Assembly: GCA_024699595.1 (NCBI GenBank)
Contig: JAILPG010000059.1
Coordinates: 1 to 15,797, forward strand
Length of the DNA stretch: 15,797 nucleotides
DNA from: Lachnospiraceae bacterium
GTDB taxonomy: Bacteria > Bacillota_A > Clostridia > Lachnospirales > Lachnospiraceae
Direction of reading: 5' to 3'
Part shown: positions 1 to 7,206 of the stretch, in pieces
Numbering within the stretch: the stretch's first letter is position 1
Layout: every line of letters begins with the position of its first letter
Notes under the pieces: model-generated
Told to the model about the DNA's origin: nothing
Database searches by the model: none
What the model saw: the letters and a program-made list of their open reading frames with translations, nothing else
Translations under genes and position numbers: made by a program

Positions 1-294
1 GCGGATGATACCTATAAGAGCATTTACAGCTTTATGAGAAGAGCGTCAAACAAAAAGAACAGCCTGTTGTTCGTGATGAACTTCACGCCGATCGCAAGGG
101 ATGATTACAGGGTCGGAGTGCCTGAGAAAAAGAAGTATAAGCTGCTTCTTGACAGTGATGAGAAGAGATTCGGAGGACAGGGTGAAAAGCGGGAAACAGT
201 AACATATACCGCAGAGGAGATCCCCTGGGACGGAAGACCCTACTCCATAGGCTACAAGCTTCCGCCATACGGCGCAGCGGTATTTCTGTTCTGA
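1..294 (+). CDS. glgB: 1,4-alpha-glucan branching enzyme, C-terminal end (partial)
   Basis: The frame is open from the first base, so the gene begins outside the window; 97 codons remain, ending in TGA at 292-294. The residues are the all-beta C-terminal domain of GlgB: a stretch reading NSLLFVMNFTPIARDDYRVGV followed by a leucine/aspartate segment (KLLLDSDEKRFGG) and the closing strand PPYGAAVFLF. Branching enzymes characteristically end this way. GlgB (GH13) makes alpha-1,6 branches in glycogen in the cytoplasm. The catalytic barrel lies upstream and cannot be checked here. A strong terminator directly follows, so this is the last gene of its transcription unit and is not linked to the flagellar genes downstream. 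An internal ATG at 34 is only an internal methionine. Confidence 0.85.
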   Translation, partial: ADDTYKSIYSFMRRASNKKNSLLFVMNFTPIARDDYRVGVPEKKKYKLLLDSDEKRFGGQGEKRETVTYTAEEIPWDGRPYSIGYKLPPYGAAVFLF

Positions 295-303
295 TATAAA
301 AAT

Positions 304-364
304 AAAAGCTTCCAAAAGACCTGACTGTGTGGATGCAGGACAGCGGATTTTGGAAGCTTTTTTT
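304..364 (+). terminator. Rho-independent terminator after glgB
   Basis: A perfect 14-bp inverted repeat, AAAAGCTTCCAAAA (304-317) and TTTTGGAAGCTTTT (348-361), encloses a 30-nt loop and runs into a tract of seven T at 358-364. It starts 10 bp after the glgB stop. The long loop contains a smaller CCTG/CAGG pairing. The A-tract on the 5' side means it could also work on the opposite strand. Confidence 0.85.
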
Positions 365-373
365 GTATATGAG

Positions 374-402
374 CACCCGGTGATCAATAATCCCCGGGGG
401 AT
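374..402. repeat. Two adjacent short palindromes upstream of the flagellar set
   Basis: CACCCGGTG (374-382) and ATCCCCGGGGGAT (390-402) are two GC-rich interrupted palindromes, 7 bp apart, in an otherwise AT-rich 230-bp gap between the glgB terminator and the next gene. They could be operators for a regulator of the flagellar genes. No transcription factor can be named from sequence alone, and chance is not excluded. Confidence 0.25.
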
Positions 403-470
403 GGTTAAGAAATCCGTAATAATTGTCGAAATAATAATCACAAATGAAAAACAGCATTTTGATATCAGAG

Positions 471-497
471 TAAATATGTATGTTTCGTTTACGATGA
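471..497 (+). promoter_or_regulatory. Possible sigma-28 (SigD/FliA) promoter
   Basis: TAAA at 471-474 is followed after 15 bp by TACGATGA (490-497). The SigD consensus in Firmicutes is TAAA-N14/16-GCCGATAT, so the -35 is exact and the CGAT core of the -10 is kept. Transcription would begin near 503-505, about 20 nt before the ATG at 525. The position in front of a flagellin cluster fits a late flagellar promoter. No comparably good sigma-A promoter was seen in this gap. Confidence 0.4.
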
Positions 498-524
498 TAC
501 AGCATGGATTGTCTCGGAGGATAT

Positions 525-3500
525 ATGAGAGTAGACCTTAATGCAGGAAACATCAATCAAAATGCTGACAGAGAAGTAAGCACAGCGACAACTGCATACG
601 GTAACCCTCTGAAAGCAAAGGAGACAGGGAAGGTCTCAGGTTCAGCGGGATTTACATTAGACATTTCTGGCACAGTTACGGATAACGCTGCATATGGGAT
701 GGGTGAGCTGAGATCAGCTGCCGAGATCATGCAGGATGCGGGGCAAATGGACATCGCCTTACAGAGAGACTACATGGCAGTAATGTCTAATTCTATGTCA
801 GCAGAAGATTTTGCGGAAATGACAAAAGATGGATTCTCCATATCGGATCTTAACGTGGAGGAGCATGTGACCTCTCTTGACAAGCTTAAATGCAAGCTTG
901 CCGAGGCGGGTATCATTGTGGAAGGCTTTAATGACGATCTGTCGGAAGATGAGCTTAATGCCATAACAGGAAGTACGGCTCTCACCACCCAGATAGAGGA
1001 AGCCTTAAGAAAGAATGACCTGCCGGTCAATGAGGAAAATGCAAAGGATATGGTTAATGCCCTTAACAAGGCAGAGAGCATCACTCCTCTTACAGATGAA
1101 AAGGTTAAATATATGGTGGTAAACGATCTTGATCCCACCATTGACAATCTGTACAAGTCCGAGTTCTCAGCAGGGAATGCAGGCGGCAGACAGGCAAGGG
1201 GCTATTATCAGGATGGTGTAGATGGCTATTTTGCCAAAAAGGCCGATGTGATCGACTGGGATCAGATAAAGGGTCAGGCCGAGAGGATAATAAAGGATGC
1301 CGGTCTTCCCGCTACGGATGAGGAGCTTTCAGAGGCCAGATGGCTTGTGGAGGAGGGTATCCCTCTTACAAAGGACACCATAAAGACCTTAAATGATCTT
1401 AAGTCAGTTAATATCCCCATGGACAGAAAAGACCTTCTAAGGCATATGGCCATATCCATAGCTGACGGAAACAGAGCCGAGAATGCATCCCTGATAAAGG
1501 ATAATACCTATGCAAGCGAGGCAGCAGAGATCAAAAAAGCAGTTTCTGAGCTTGATGAAAGACATGTTCAAAAGACCATAGAGGCAGATAAGCCTGTTAA
1601 TATAAAAAATCTCATGCAGGCTGCAGATGAGCTTTCCAGGGGGGATGTAAAAAAGGAAGATCCCGTAAAGACCACTCCTGAAGCTGCCGTTTCAGAAAGA
1701 TCCGCAGAGGAAGGCTCTTTTGGGACAAAGGACAGTAATGAGTACATTTCCGCAGTAAGATTTTTAGAAGAAACAAGGCTCATAATGACGGCTGAAGCAA
1801 ACTACAGGCTGTTAAAGACGGGTGTTTCAATAGATACGCTGCCCCTTGAGCAGTTAGTCGACAGATTAAAGGAAGCCGAGAGGGATTTCTACAGGCCGCT
1901 GCTTTCATCTCCTGTTGAGGATCACAGACAGGATCCCGAAAAGCTCCTTATGGAAGGCATCAAGAATGAGTCGGGAAGAGCCGACGAGATCCTTGATCAG
2001 AGAATACTTCTCTATAAACAGAGCATAAGCGTATACGAAAGCTTAAGAACGATACCCTCAGAGACCCTGGCAAAGGCAGGCACGGATTCAGCCTTTACTG
2101 CAAGAACGGTCAATGAAGCCGGAGCAGCCTTAAGAGAGCAGTATATTTCGGCCGGTAAGTCATATGAAGCACTTATGACCGCACCGAGAAGCGATCTCGG
2201 AGATTCGATAAAGAAGGCTTTCAGGAATGTTGATGACATCCTCCTTGATAACTTCTTTGAGCTTGACGATGTTAACAGGAAGGCTGTAAGGATCCTCGGA
2301 TATGCCGGCATGGAGATAAATGAGGAATCGATAAACAGGGTAAGAGAAGCCGATCTTGCACTCGAAGGAGTGATAGAGAGGATGACTCCCGCAAAGACGC
2401 TTGAACTTATAAGAAACGGTGAGAATCCTCTTGATGAGAACATCTTTGACCTGTATGAAAAGATGAACAGGCAGGCACCTTCCGAAAATACCGAAAAGTA
2501 TTCAAAGTTCCTTGTAAGACTTGAAAAGAACAAAGAGATAACCGAGGCTGAAAAGTCGGCCTTCATAGGTATATACAGGCTGTTTCGGCAGATAGAAAAA
2601 AGTGATCACAAGCTTCTTGGAAATGTGATGAACGAGCAGAAGGCTCTTACATTAAGAAACCTTATAGGAGCTTCGAGGTCAAACAGGGCACATGGAATGG
2701 ACATATCCGTTGATGATGCCTTTGGAGGACTTACGGATCTAATAAAGAACGGGGAATCCATAACCGAACAGATCGATACGGTATTTTTGCAAAGAGAAGG
2801 AGACAGAGCCGCTTATCTTAAGGACCTAATGGATCGGATGAACAGTGACGGTGATACGGATACGGATGCTTACAGAGAAAGCATGGAAGAATTAAACAGA
2901 GCTAAAGCCGTGGATGATCAGGTAATAGAGATGTTACGGGATAATGACATTCCGGTCACCGTAAGCAACCTTCTTGCATCACAGACTCTTATGAATGAAA
3001 GAGGAAAAACCTTAAGGACCCTGTTGAACAATGCAAAAAATGACGATATATCTGACAGATTACTTAAGAGTGCCGACAGAATAAGCGAAAGCCTTACGGA
3101 TAAGGAAAGCGCCAAAGAGGCATTTGAGCAGTTTAAGGATGCGGCCGATGAGCTCATAAATGAAAGAGCTCTTGAAATGGAAAACGCGATCGATGTAAGG
3201 GAGTTAAGCCTCTTACATAAGCAGATGGCAGTGGCTGCAGGAAATGCAAGAAATGAAAACTATGAGGTACCTGTAGAGATAGACGGAGAGTGGACCTCCA
3301 TCAACTTAAGGATACTCAGGGATTCGGATGAAAAGGGAATAGTCTCGGTAACCATGGAAACGGAAGGTTACGGACACATCGGAGCCAAGTTCTCATTAAG
3401 CAACGGACAGATAAGCGGCTATGTGACAGGAGATAAGAGCGAGGGCCTTGACAGGTTAAGAAATAGGGCAGCAGAGCTTGAAAGTCTCCTTTCAGGATCC

Positions 3501-3656
3501 GGAAAGACGCTTAATGAGCTTGATTTTATAGACAGTAACAGATCCCTTGACTTAAATGCATTTGCAAGAGAAGAAAGGGATGAAAGAGCTGACACCAAAG
3601 ATCTCTACGATATAGGAAAGGCGTTTGTAACGTTTATCGGAAGACGGGAACAGTAA
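525..3656 (+). CDS. Large flagellum-linked helical-repeat protein (DUF6240-like) with FliK-like C-terminus
   Basis: A 1043-residue acidic protein rich in Glu, Asp, Lys and Arg, with no signal peptide or membrane segment. I recognise it as resembling the DUF6240 proteins found beside flagellar genes in Lachnospiraceae (from memory). Two things are visible. A loose motif of the form (G/N)-(I/L)-P-x3-5-(N/E)-(I/L) recurs about every 30-100 residues (near 164, 200, 260, 277, 296, 355, 432, 600, 635, 810), each followed by a predicted helix, suggesting a helical repeat scaffold. The last 130 residues (from about 915) look like a FliK/Flg_hook domain: alternating hydrophobic strands (INLRIL, IVSVTMETEGYG, AKFSLSNGQISGYV), then an amphipathic helix with RLRNRAAELESLL and a LDFI end. 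Start: ATG 525 has CGGAGG at 515-520; the upstream in-frame ATG 504 has no binding site. Sixty-three bases separate it from flagellin. A hook-length or export role is inference. Confidence 0.75.
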   Translation: MRVDLNAGNINQNADREVSTATTAYGNPLKAKETGKVSGSAGFTLDISGTVTDNAAYGMGELRSAAEIMQDAGQMDIALQRDYMAVMSNSMSAEDFAEMTKDGFSISDLNVEEHVTSLDKLKCKLAEAGIIVEGFNDDLSEDELNAITGSTALTTQIEEALRKNDLPVNEENAKDMVNALNKAESITPLTDEKVKYMVVNDLDPTIDNLYKSEFSAGNAGGRQARGYYQDGVDGYFAKKADVIDWDQIKGQAERIIKDAGLPATDEELSEARWLVEEGIPLTKDTIKTLNDLKSVNIPMDRKDLLRHMAISIADGNRAENASLIKDNTYASEAAEIKKAVSELDERHVQKTIEADKPVNIKNLMQAADELSRGDVKKEDPVKTTPEAAVSERSAEEGSFGTKDSNEYISAVRFLEETRLIMTAEANYRLLKTGVSIDTLPLEQLVDRLKEAERDFYRPLLSSPVEDHRQDPEKLLMEGIKNESGRADEILDQRILLYKQSISVYESLRTIPSETLAKAGTDSAFTARTVNEAGAALREQYISAGKSYEALMTAPRSDLGDSIKKAFRNVDDILLDNFFELDDVNRKAVRILGYAGMEINEESINRVREADLALEGVIERMTPAKTLELIRNGENPLDENIFDLYEKMNRQAPSENTEKYSKFLVRLEKNKEITEAEKSAFIGIYRLFRQIEKSDHKLLGNVMNEQKALTLRNLIGASRSNRAHGMDISVDDAFGGLTDLIKNGESITEQIDTVFLQREGDRAAYLKDLMDRMNSDGDTDTDAYRESMEELNRAKAVDDQVIEMLRDNDIPVTVSNLLASQTLMNERGKTLRTLLNNAKNDDISDRLLKSADRISESLTDKESAKEAFEQFKDAADELINERALEMENAIDVRELSLLHKQMAVAAGNARNENYEVPVEIDGEWTSINLRILRDSDEKGIVSVTMETEGYGHIGAKFSLSNGQISGYVTGDKSEGLDRLRNRAAELESLLSGSGKTLNELDFIDSNRSLDLNAFAREERDERADTKDLYDIGKAFVTFIGRREQ

Positions 3657-3719
3657 AGAACCGTATTTAGCGTATAGCAGGCAGTTTTCAGAGAATGACT
3701 CAGAAAAAGGAGAGAAGGC

Positions 3720-4826
3720 ATGAAGGTTAATTCCAATATCCAGGCTATGATAGCCTCCAACGTATTAAAGAATAACGAAAACAGATTTTCGGCATCGAGC
3801 GAGAGAATGTCGAGCGGCTACAAGATAAACCGTGCAAAGGACAATCCGGCGGGAATGGCTATCACCAACAGGATGCATTCGCAGCTTGAAAGCCTAAACA
3901 GGGCTAACCAGAATTCATCCAATGCCGTAAATGTCATACAGACGGCAGAGGGTGCACTCTCCGAAGTGCAGGATATGCTGCAGAGGATGAAGGAACTGAC
4001 AATTCAGGCGGCAAACGGTACGAATACCACTGCTGACAGGGAAGCCATCCAGTCCGAGATCGACCAGCTGACCCAGGAGATCACGAGAATATCCAAACAG
4101 ACCGAGTACAACAGCCAGAAGCTCTTAAACGGCGATCAGGATCTTAAGGGCTACAGCGATAAGGAAGGCTTAAAGATCGAGACCTACAATGACAAGCTTC
4201 TGACACATAAGAGCTATTCCATCTCGGTAAGCCGCAATGCTGACGGAAATGTTGAGGTATCGGGGACCGGATTTGATACCACCGGTAAGTTTACCTTTGA
4301 TGAAAAAGACAGCAGGATCACCTATAAAGAGCCGGGCGGTGCCGAGATGATAATAAGCATCGATCAGGATGTGGCCGCTATCCCGGATCAGCCTGCCGCA
4401 CTTACGGCAAATCTTGAGATCAACGGCATAGGCGGCATGAAGATACAGGTAGGTGCGATGGAAGGCCAGAGCATCACGATGTCGATCCCCGAGATATCCC
4501 TTGAGAACCTCGGGATAAACAGAATGGATGTACGTACCGAGGAATCCGCCAAGGAAGCAATAGATCTGGTAGACGAAGGAATAGCCTTTATCTCAAAGAT
4601 CCGTTCAAGGCTCGGTGCATATCAGAACAGACTCGAGGCTACGATCTCGAACTTAGATATCAGTGAGGAAAACCTGACCTCATCCTACTCTACGATCAAG
4701 GATGTTGATATGGCGGAAGAAATGGTTGAATACACAAAGCTGCAGATACTGACTCAGGCCGGCACCACGATGTTAACACAGGCTAACGAGCAGCCCCAGC
4801 AGGCACTTCAGCTTCTGCAGTCATAA
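3720..4826 (+). CDS. fliC: Flagellin (filament structural protein)
   Basis: A 368-residue flagellin, the subunit of the filament exported through the flagellar type III system. The N-terminal D0/D1 region (about 1-140) carries NRFSASSERMSSGYKINRAK and DNPAGMAITNRM, the classic flagellin signature, then LQRMKELTIQAANGTNTTADR. The C-terminal D1/D0 region (about 280-368) contains SRLGAYQNRLE and ends ILTQAGTTMLTQANEQPQQALQLLQS-like. The variable centre (about 145-275) is short and beta-rich, giving a small exposed domain. AAGGAGAG precedes ATG 3720 by a normal distance. No recognisable sigma-28 site lies in the 63 bp upstream, so it is probably transcribed with the preceding gene. A hairpin overlaps its stop codon. 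Residues matching the TLR5-contact positions of Salmonella FliC (R90, L94, E114) are present. Confidence 0.95.
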   Translation: MKVNSNIQAMIASNVLKNNENRFSASSERMSSGYKINRAKDNPAGMAITNRMHSQLESLNRANQNSSNAVNVIQTAEGALSEVQDMLQRMKELTIQAANGTNTTADREAIQSEIDQLTQEITRISKQTEYNSQKLLNGDQDLKGYSDKEGLKIETYNDKLLTHKSYSISVSRNADGNVEVSGTGFDTTGKFTFDEKDSRITYKEPGGAEMIISIDQDVAAIPDQPAALTANLEINGIGGMKIQVGAMEGQSITMSIPEISLENLGINRMDVRTEESAKEAIDLVDEGIAFISKIRSRLGAYQNRLEATISNLDISEENLTSSYSTIKDVDMAEEMVEYTKLQILTQAGTTMLTQANEQPQQALQLLQS

Positions 4827-4870
4827 AGCGGGAAACAGCTGTTAATGACTGCAATGATGCGTATTTTTTT
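4816..4870 (+). terminator. Hairpin over the flagellin stop codon followed by a T-run
   Basis: TGCAGTCAT (4816-4824) pairs perfectly with ATGACTGCA (4845-4853), with the TAA stop (4824-4826) at the inner edge and the 10-bp palindrome AACAGCTGTT in the loop. Seven T follow at 4864-4870, ten bases after the stem. That gap is long for a canonical terminator, so partial termination or mRNA 3'-end protection is as likely. Either would let flagellin mRNA exceed chaperone mRNA. Confidence 0.4.
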
Positions 4871-4898
4871 GTACATATGATCCACTTAGGAGGGAAAT

Positions 4899-5372
4899 AT
4901 GACTAAGGAACTGATACAGGAATACACGTTAAAGATCACCCAGGCAAACAGAAGCCAGATGATAGTGATAGTCTATGACATTGCCGAACAGTACATAAAG
5001 GATGCTCTTTCGGCTTATGATGACGGAGATATGGAAACCTTCAGGAACAACTGCGGCTACGCCTTAAAGTGTGTGGGCGATCTTATGGAGGCTCTGGATT
5101 TCAACTATGAACTTGCGGTTCCCCTTATGAGACTGTATGTGTTCATAAGCAAGCAGATATCCTTATCCTCGGTGAAAAACGATACCGAAGGCCTGTTGGC
5201 CGCAAGAGGCCTCATGTTATCCTTAAGGGACTCCTTTGAGGAGATGGCAAAGCAGGATGATTCGGGTCCGGTCATGGGAAACACGGAATCCGTATACGCA
5301 GGACTTACCTATGGGAAAAACCAGCTTAATGAAAGCATAGGCGGATCCGATAACAGAGGCTTTATGGCCTGA
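4899..5372 (+). CDS. fliS: FliS-like flagellin export chaperone
   Basis: A 157-residue, mostly helical cytoplasmic protein that would hold the C-terminal helix of flagellin before export. FliS hallmarks in order: EYTLKITQANRSQMIVIVYDIAEQYI (the helix in which FliS normally has a Q-L-x-x-x-LYD pattern), an acidic SAYDDGDMETFRNN linker, CVGDLMEALDFNYELAVPLMRLYVFISKQI (LD...LxxLYxYI signature, about 59-86), then a GLMLSLRDSFEEM helix. It is about 25 residues longer than ordinary FliS, with a C-terminal tail (SVYAGLTYGKNQLNE). From memory, such tailed FliS relatives occur in Lachnospiraceae, sometimes alongside a standard FliS, so it may be a paralogue. AGGAGGG sits at 4889-4895 just before ATG 4899. 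The gene follows flagellin by 72 bp. Its TGA directly abuts the stop of the convergent gene, with no terminator between. Confidence 0.85.
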   Translation: MTKELIQEYTLKITQANRSQMIVIVYDIAEQYIKDALSAYDDGDMETFRNNCGYALKCVGDLMEALDFNYELAVPLMRLYVFISKQISLSSVKNDTEGLLAARGLMLSLRDSFEEMAKQDDSGPVMGNTESVYAGLTYGKNQLNESIGGSDNRGFMA

Positions 5373-6260
5373 TCAGTGCTTTTTCAGTACGGGTATCACG
5401 GTACACAGAGTTGCCGTTAGCGTGATGGATATGAGCACCCAGGTGTGTTCAAGTATTCCCGTAAGTTTATCCGGAGAATATAAAAGAGCCGTCAGAAACA
5501 GGGTGATAAAGCACACCAGTATAAGAGAACAGAATATGAATGAGAAAGAAACGGGTCGGGATGTTTTAGGTCCGTTTTTTTCTGCCCTGATACTTTCCTC
5601 ACTGCTCTTTTCTTCAGGAAACCGGTAATAGTCTTTACTGTCAGAAAAGCTCTCATTTTCCCTGTCCGCCGGCTCTAAAAAGGCGGTTGATCCGGAATCC
5701 GTGGCAGCCCCTTGTAATTTTGATGATACAGGTATTTCAGACTCTATCTTTGGGATCTGGTAATTGCCTGCTGCGATGTTTTTGTAGAAATCGTAGGCGT
5801 ATTTAATGGAATCCTCATTACGGTGGTCGGCCTTCTGTATGATAAAGTCGGCAAGTTCCTCGAGGCTTTCGGAAAGCTCCCTTTTTTCCTTCGGAAAAAA
5901 GCACATAAAATACCGTCCCGTAGTCATGTTATAAAAGATGTTTTCGGGCTCCGTTCTCAGATGTTCCTGTCCGAGCATATACTCCTCAAGGCTTGAAAAA
6001 GATAAGGAAAGATCGGAAAACAGTCTTCTCAGATCCTCTATATCCATGCTCTTATGCTCAAAATGGTCAGACAGGCTCTCCATTCCGGTAATGTCATATA
6101 CATAGTATTCTTCACCGTTTATATACTGAGTCCTGCAGTCAAGAAAGCCCTCCGGCCTGTTTTCCAAAAACATCCGTATTTCATAGCCGTCTTCATTAGC
6201 CGATGACTTTAGAAGCAGGGAGCTTCCTGTCACCTTCTTATCCGTTTCTCTTGTTATCAA
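5373..6260 (-). CDS. DUF6382-like membrane protein of the Tad locus, lacking an FHA domain
   Basis: Residues about 15-165 resemble the DUF6382 domain that, from memory, sits near Tad pilus genes in Lachnospiraceae and is often joined to an FHA phosphopeptide-binding domain: YEIRMFLENRPEGFLD, EEYYVYDITGMESL, LEEYMLGQEHL and NIFYNMTTGRYFMCFFP. A low-complexity charged linker follows (about 180-235). Two membrane segments close the protein (about 239-260 and 274-292), then KKH. No FHA domain follows. It would be a cytoplasmic domain anchored by its C-terminus; function unknown. Start choice: TTG at 6260 has AAAGGAGAAGG immediately upstream, giving 295 aa; a longer GTG start at 6290 (305 aa) has no binding site. 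It is the last gene of the minus-strand set. Confidence 0.7.
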   Translation of the reverse strand: MITRETDKKVTGSSLLLKSSANEDGYEIRMFLENRPEGFLDCRTQYINGEEYYVYDITGMESLSDHFEHKSMDIEDLRRLFSDLSLSFSSLEEYMLGQEHLRTEPENIFYNMTTGRYFMCFFPKEKRELSESLEELADFIIQKADHRNEDSIKYAYDFYKNIAAGNYQIPKIESEIPVSSKLQGAATDSGSTAFLEPADRENESFSDSKDYYRFPEEKSSEESIRAEKNGPKTSRPVSFSFIFCSLILVCFITLFLTALLYSPDKLTGILEHTWVLISITLTATLCTVIPVLKKH

Positions 6261-6335
6261 GCCTTCTCCTTTCACAGGTCTGCGCTGCACGGGTGTTTTA
6301 CTGTAGTGGAGGTGTTTTGCTTACCCTGCATCGTT

Positions 6336-6785
6336 TTAGTGTATCTTGTGTTTTCTTGCAAAATCCTCTTCATCAGTCATGCAGGTAATATCTGTTACTG
6401 TATAATTCATTTCATTTCTGTCTGAAAGAGAAAACAGAAGCCCTCTGTCAAAACCCATTGAACCCTTTAAGGTAATTCTTACAGTACCGTTTTCTTCAGA
6501 TACGGTTATTTCCCTGGTATCTTCATGCATGCGTATAAGCTTTCCCGTAAAGGCCTCATCAAGCATTTCGGCTGCTTTTTCCCGTGACAGAGACTCGGAG
6601 GTTTCGCTTCCCGCCCTAAGTGATGCAAGATGACAGGCTTTTGTCATTATGCATCTGTCATGCATATAAAAGCCAAGGAACAGTATCAATACGATAGTCC
6701 CGAGGATAAGAGGTATTAACAGGGATAATTCTATTGTGAGGCTTCCTCTTTTTTTAGGATTGAAAGATTTTTTACTAAAGATCAT
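6336..6785 (-). CDS. TadE-like pseudopilin (149 aa)
   Basis: A short secreted protein with a type IV prepilin-like N-terminus: KKRG, then SLTIELSLLIPLILG and a single hydrophobic helix of about 22 residues. Cleavage would follow Gly14, leaving Glu at mature position 5, as in TadE minor pilins. The remaining ~100 residues form an exported domain with beta strands (REITVSEENGTVRITLKG) and no family signature I recognise. TadE-type proteins are minor components needed for Flp pilus assembly. The chosen ATG 6785 overlaps the end of the peptidase gene by 11 nt, suggesting translational coupling; ATG 6806 and GTG 6845 are longer in-frame alternatives, none with a good ribosome binding site. The peptidase that would process it is the gene directly upstream. 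Confidence 0.75.
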   Translation of the reverse strand: MIFSKKSFNPKKRGSLTIELSLLIPLILGTIVLILFLGFYMHDRCIMTKACHLASLRAGSETSESLSREKAAEMLDEAFTGKLIRMHEDTREITVSEENGTVRITLKGSMGFDRGLLFSLSDRNEMNYTVTDITCMTDEEDFARKHKIH

Positions 6786-7176
6786 GTATGAATAAAAAGA
6801 CCGCATATCCTGCAAGGAGACAGGGAGCAAACGGAATGCCGTCACTATGACTCTTTTGTGATATCAGAGTGGATGTTTTGTATAAAAGAGCATAAATAAA
6901 GGCAAATACGAAGGATAAACAGAGAATTAAGAGGGTATCATAAAGACCGGTCATAATGCCTGCTGCAAGGATAAGAATGCAATCGCCTTCACCGATCGAT
7001 CCTTTACAGAGCTTTCCGGTAACAAACATCATTAGACCGGGAAGTGCGCCTGTAAGAAGCTCCGGGATACGATACATCCCTTTACCCATAACAAACGACA
7101 ATATGAGACAGATGGTTACGACTCTTATATCAACGTATCTGTCTTTTATATCCGTTACAGAGGATATGATGAGCAT
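6775..7176 (-). CDS. Short A24-family prepilin peptidase (TadV/CpaA-like)
   Basis: A 133-residue integral membrane aspartic peptidase that would cleave the leader of Flp and TadE-type prepilins. The first catalytic Asp is in TDIKDRYVDIR (Asp9), equivalent to the D-x-x-x-x-x-I/V segment of A24 enzymes; the second is in GSIGEGDCILILA (Asp65 of the GxGD motif). IPFAPCLLAGYAVFL near the C-terminus is the typical final segment. About four membrane helices are visible. It has only the core domain, like TadV/CpaA, without the methyltransferase domain of PilD. Start ATG 7176 lacks a clear ribosome binding site and lies 30 nt after the upstream stop; translation is probably coupled. It sits between two genes with prepilin-like leaders, its likely substrates. 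Confidence 0.85.
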   Translation of the reverse strand: MLIISSVTDIKDRYVDIRVVTICLILSFVMGKGMYRIPELLTGALPGLMMFVTGKLCKGSIGEGDCILILAAGIMTGLYDTLLILCLSFVFAFIYALLYKTSTLISQKSHSDGIPFAPCLLAGYAVFLFIHDL

Positions 7177-7206
7177 TATACAGACCGGTATCTGATCGAT
7201 CGTTAA

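Noticed and set aside
504..524. ATG at 504 as the start of the large flagellum-linked protein
   Set aside because: It adds seven residues but has no ribosome binding site; ATG 525 is directly preceded by CGGAGG.
83..556. Minus-strand open frame across the glgB end and its terminator
   Set aside because: It runs antisense through a terminator and a real gene, with no domain or ribosome binding site.
3606..3613. TACGATAT as a flagellar -10 box near the end of the large gene
   Set aside because: No TAAA lies at the required distance upstream and the site is within coding sequence.
3654..3677. TAAA plus GCGTATAG as a sigma-28 promoter for flagellin
   Set aside because: The spacing is 12 bp instead of 14-16 and the -10 match is poor.
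6261..6290. GTG 6290 as the start of the DUF6382-like gene
   Set aside because: No ribosome binding site precedes it, whereas TTG 6260 has AAAGGAGAAGG; the ten extra residues have no counterpart I recognise.
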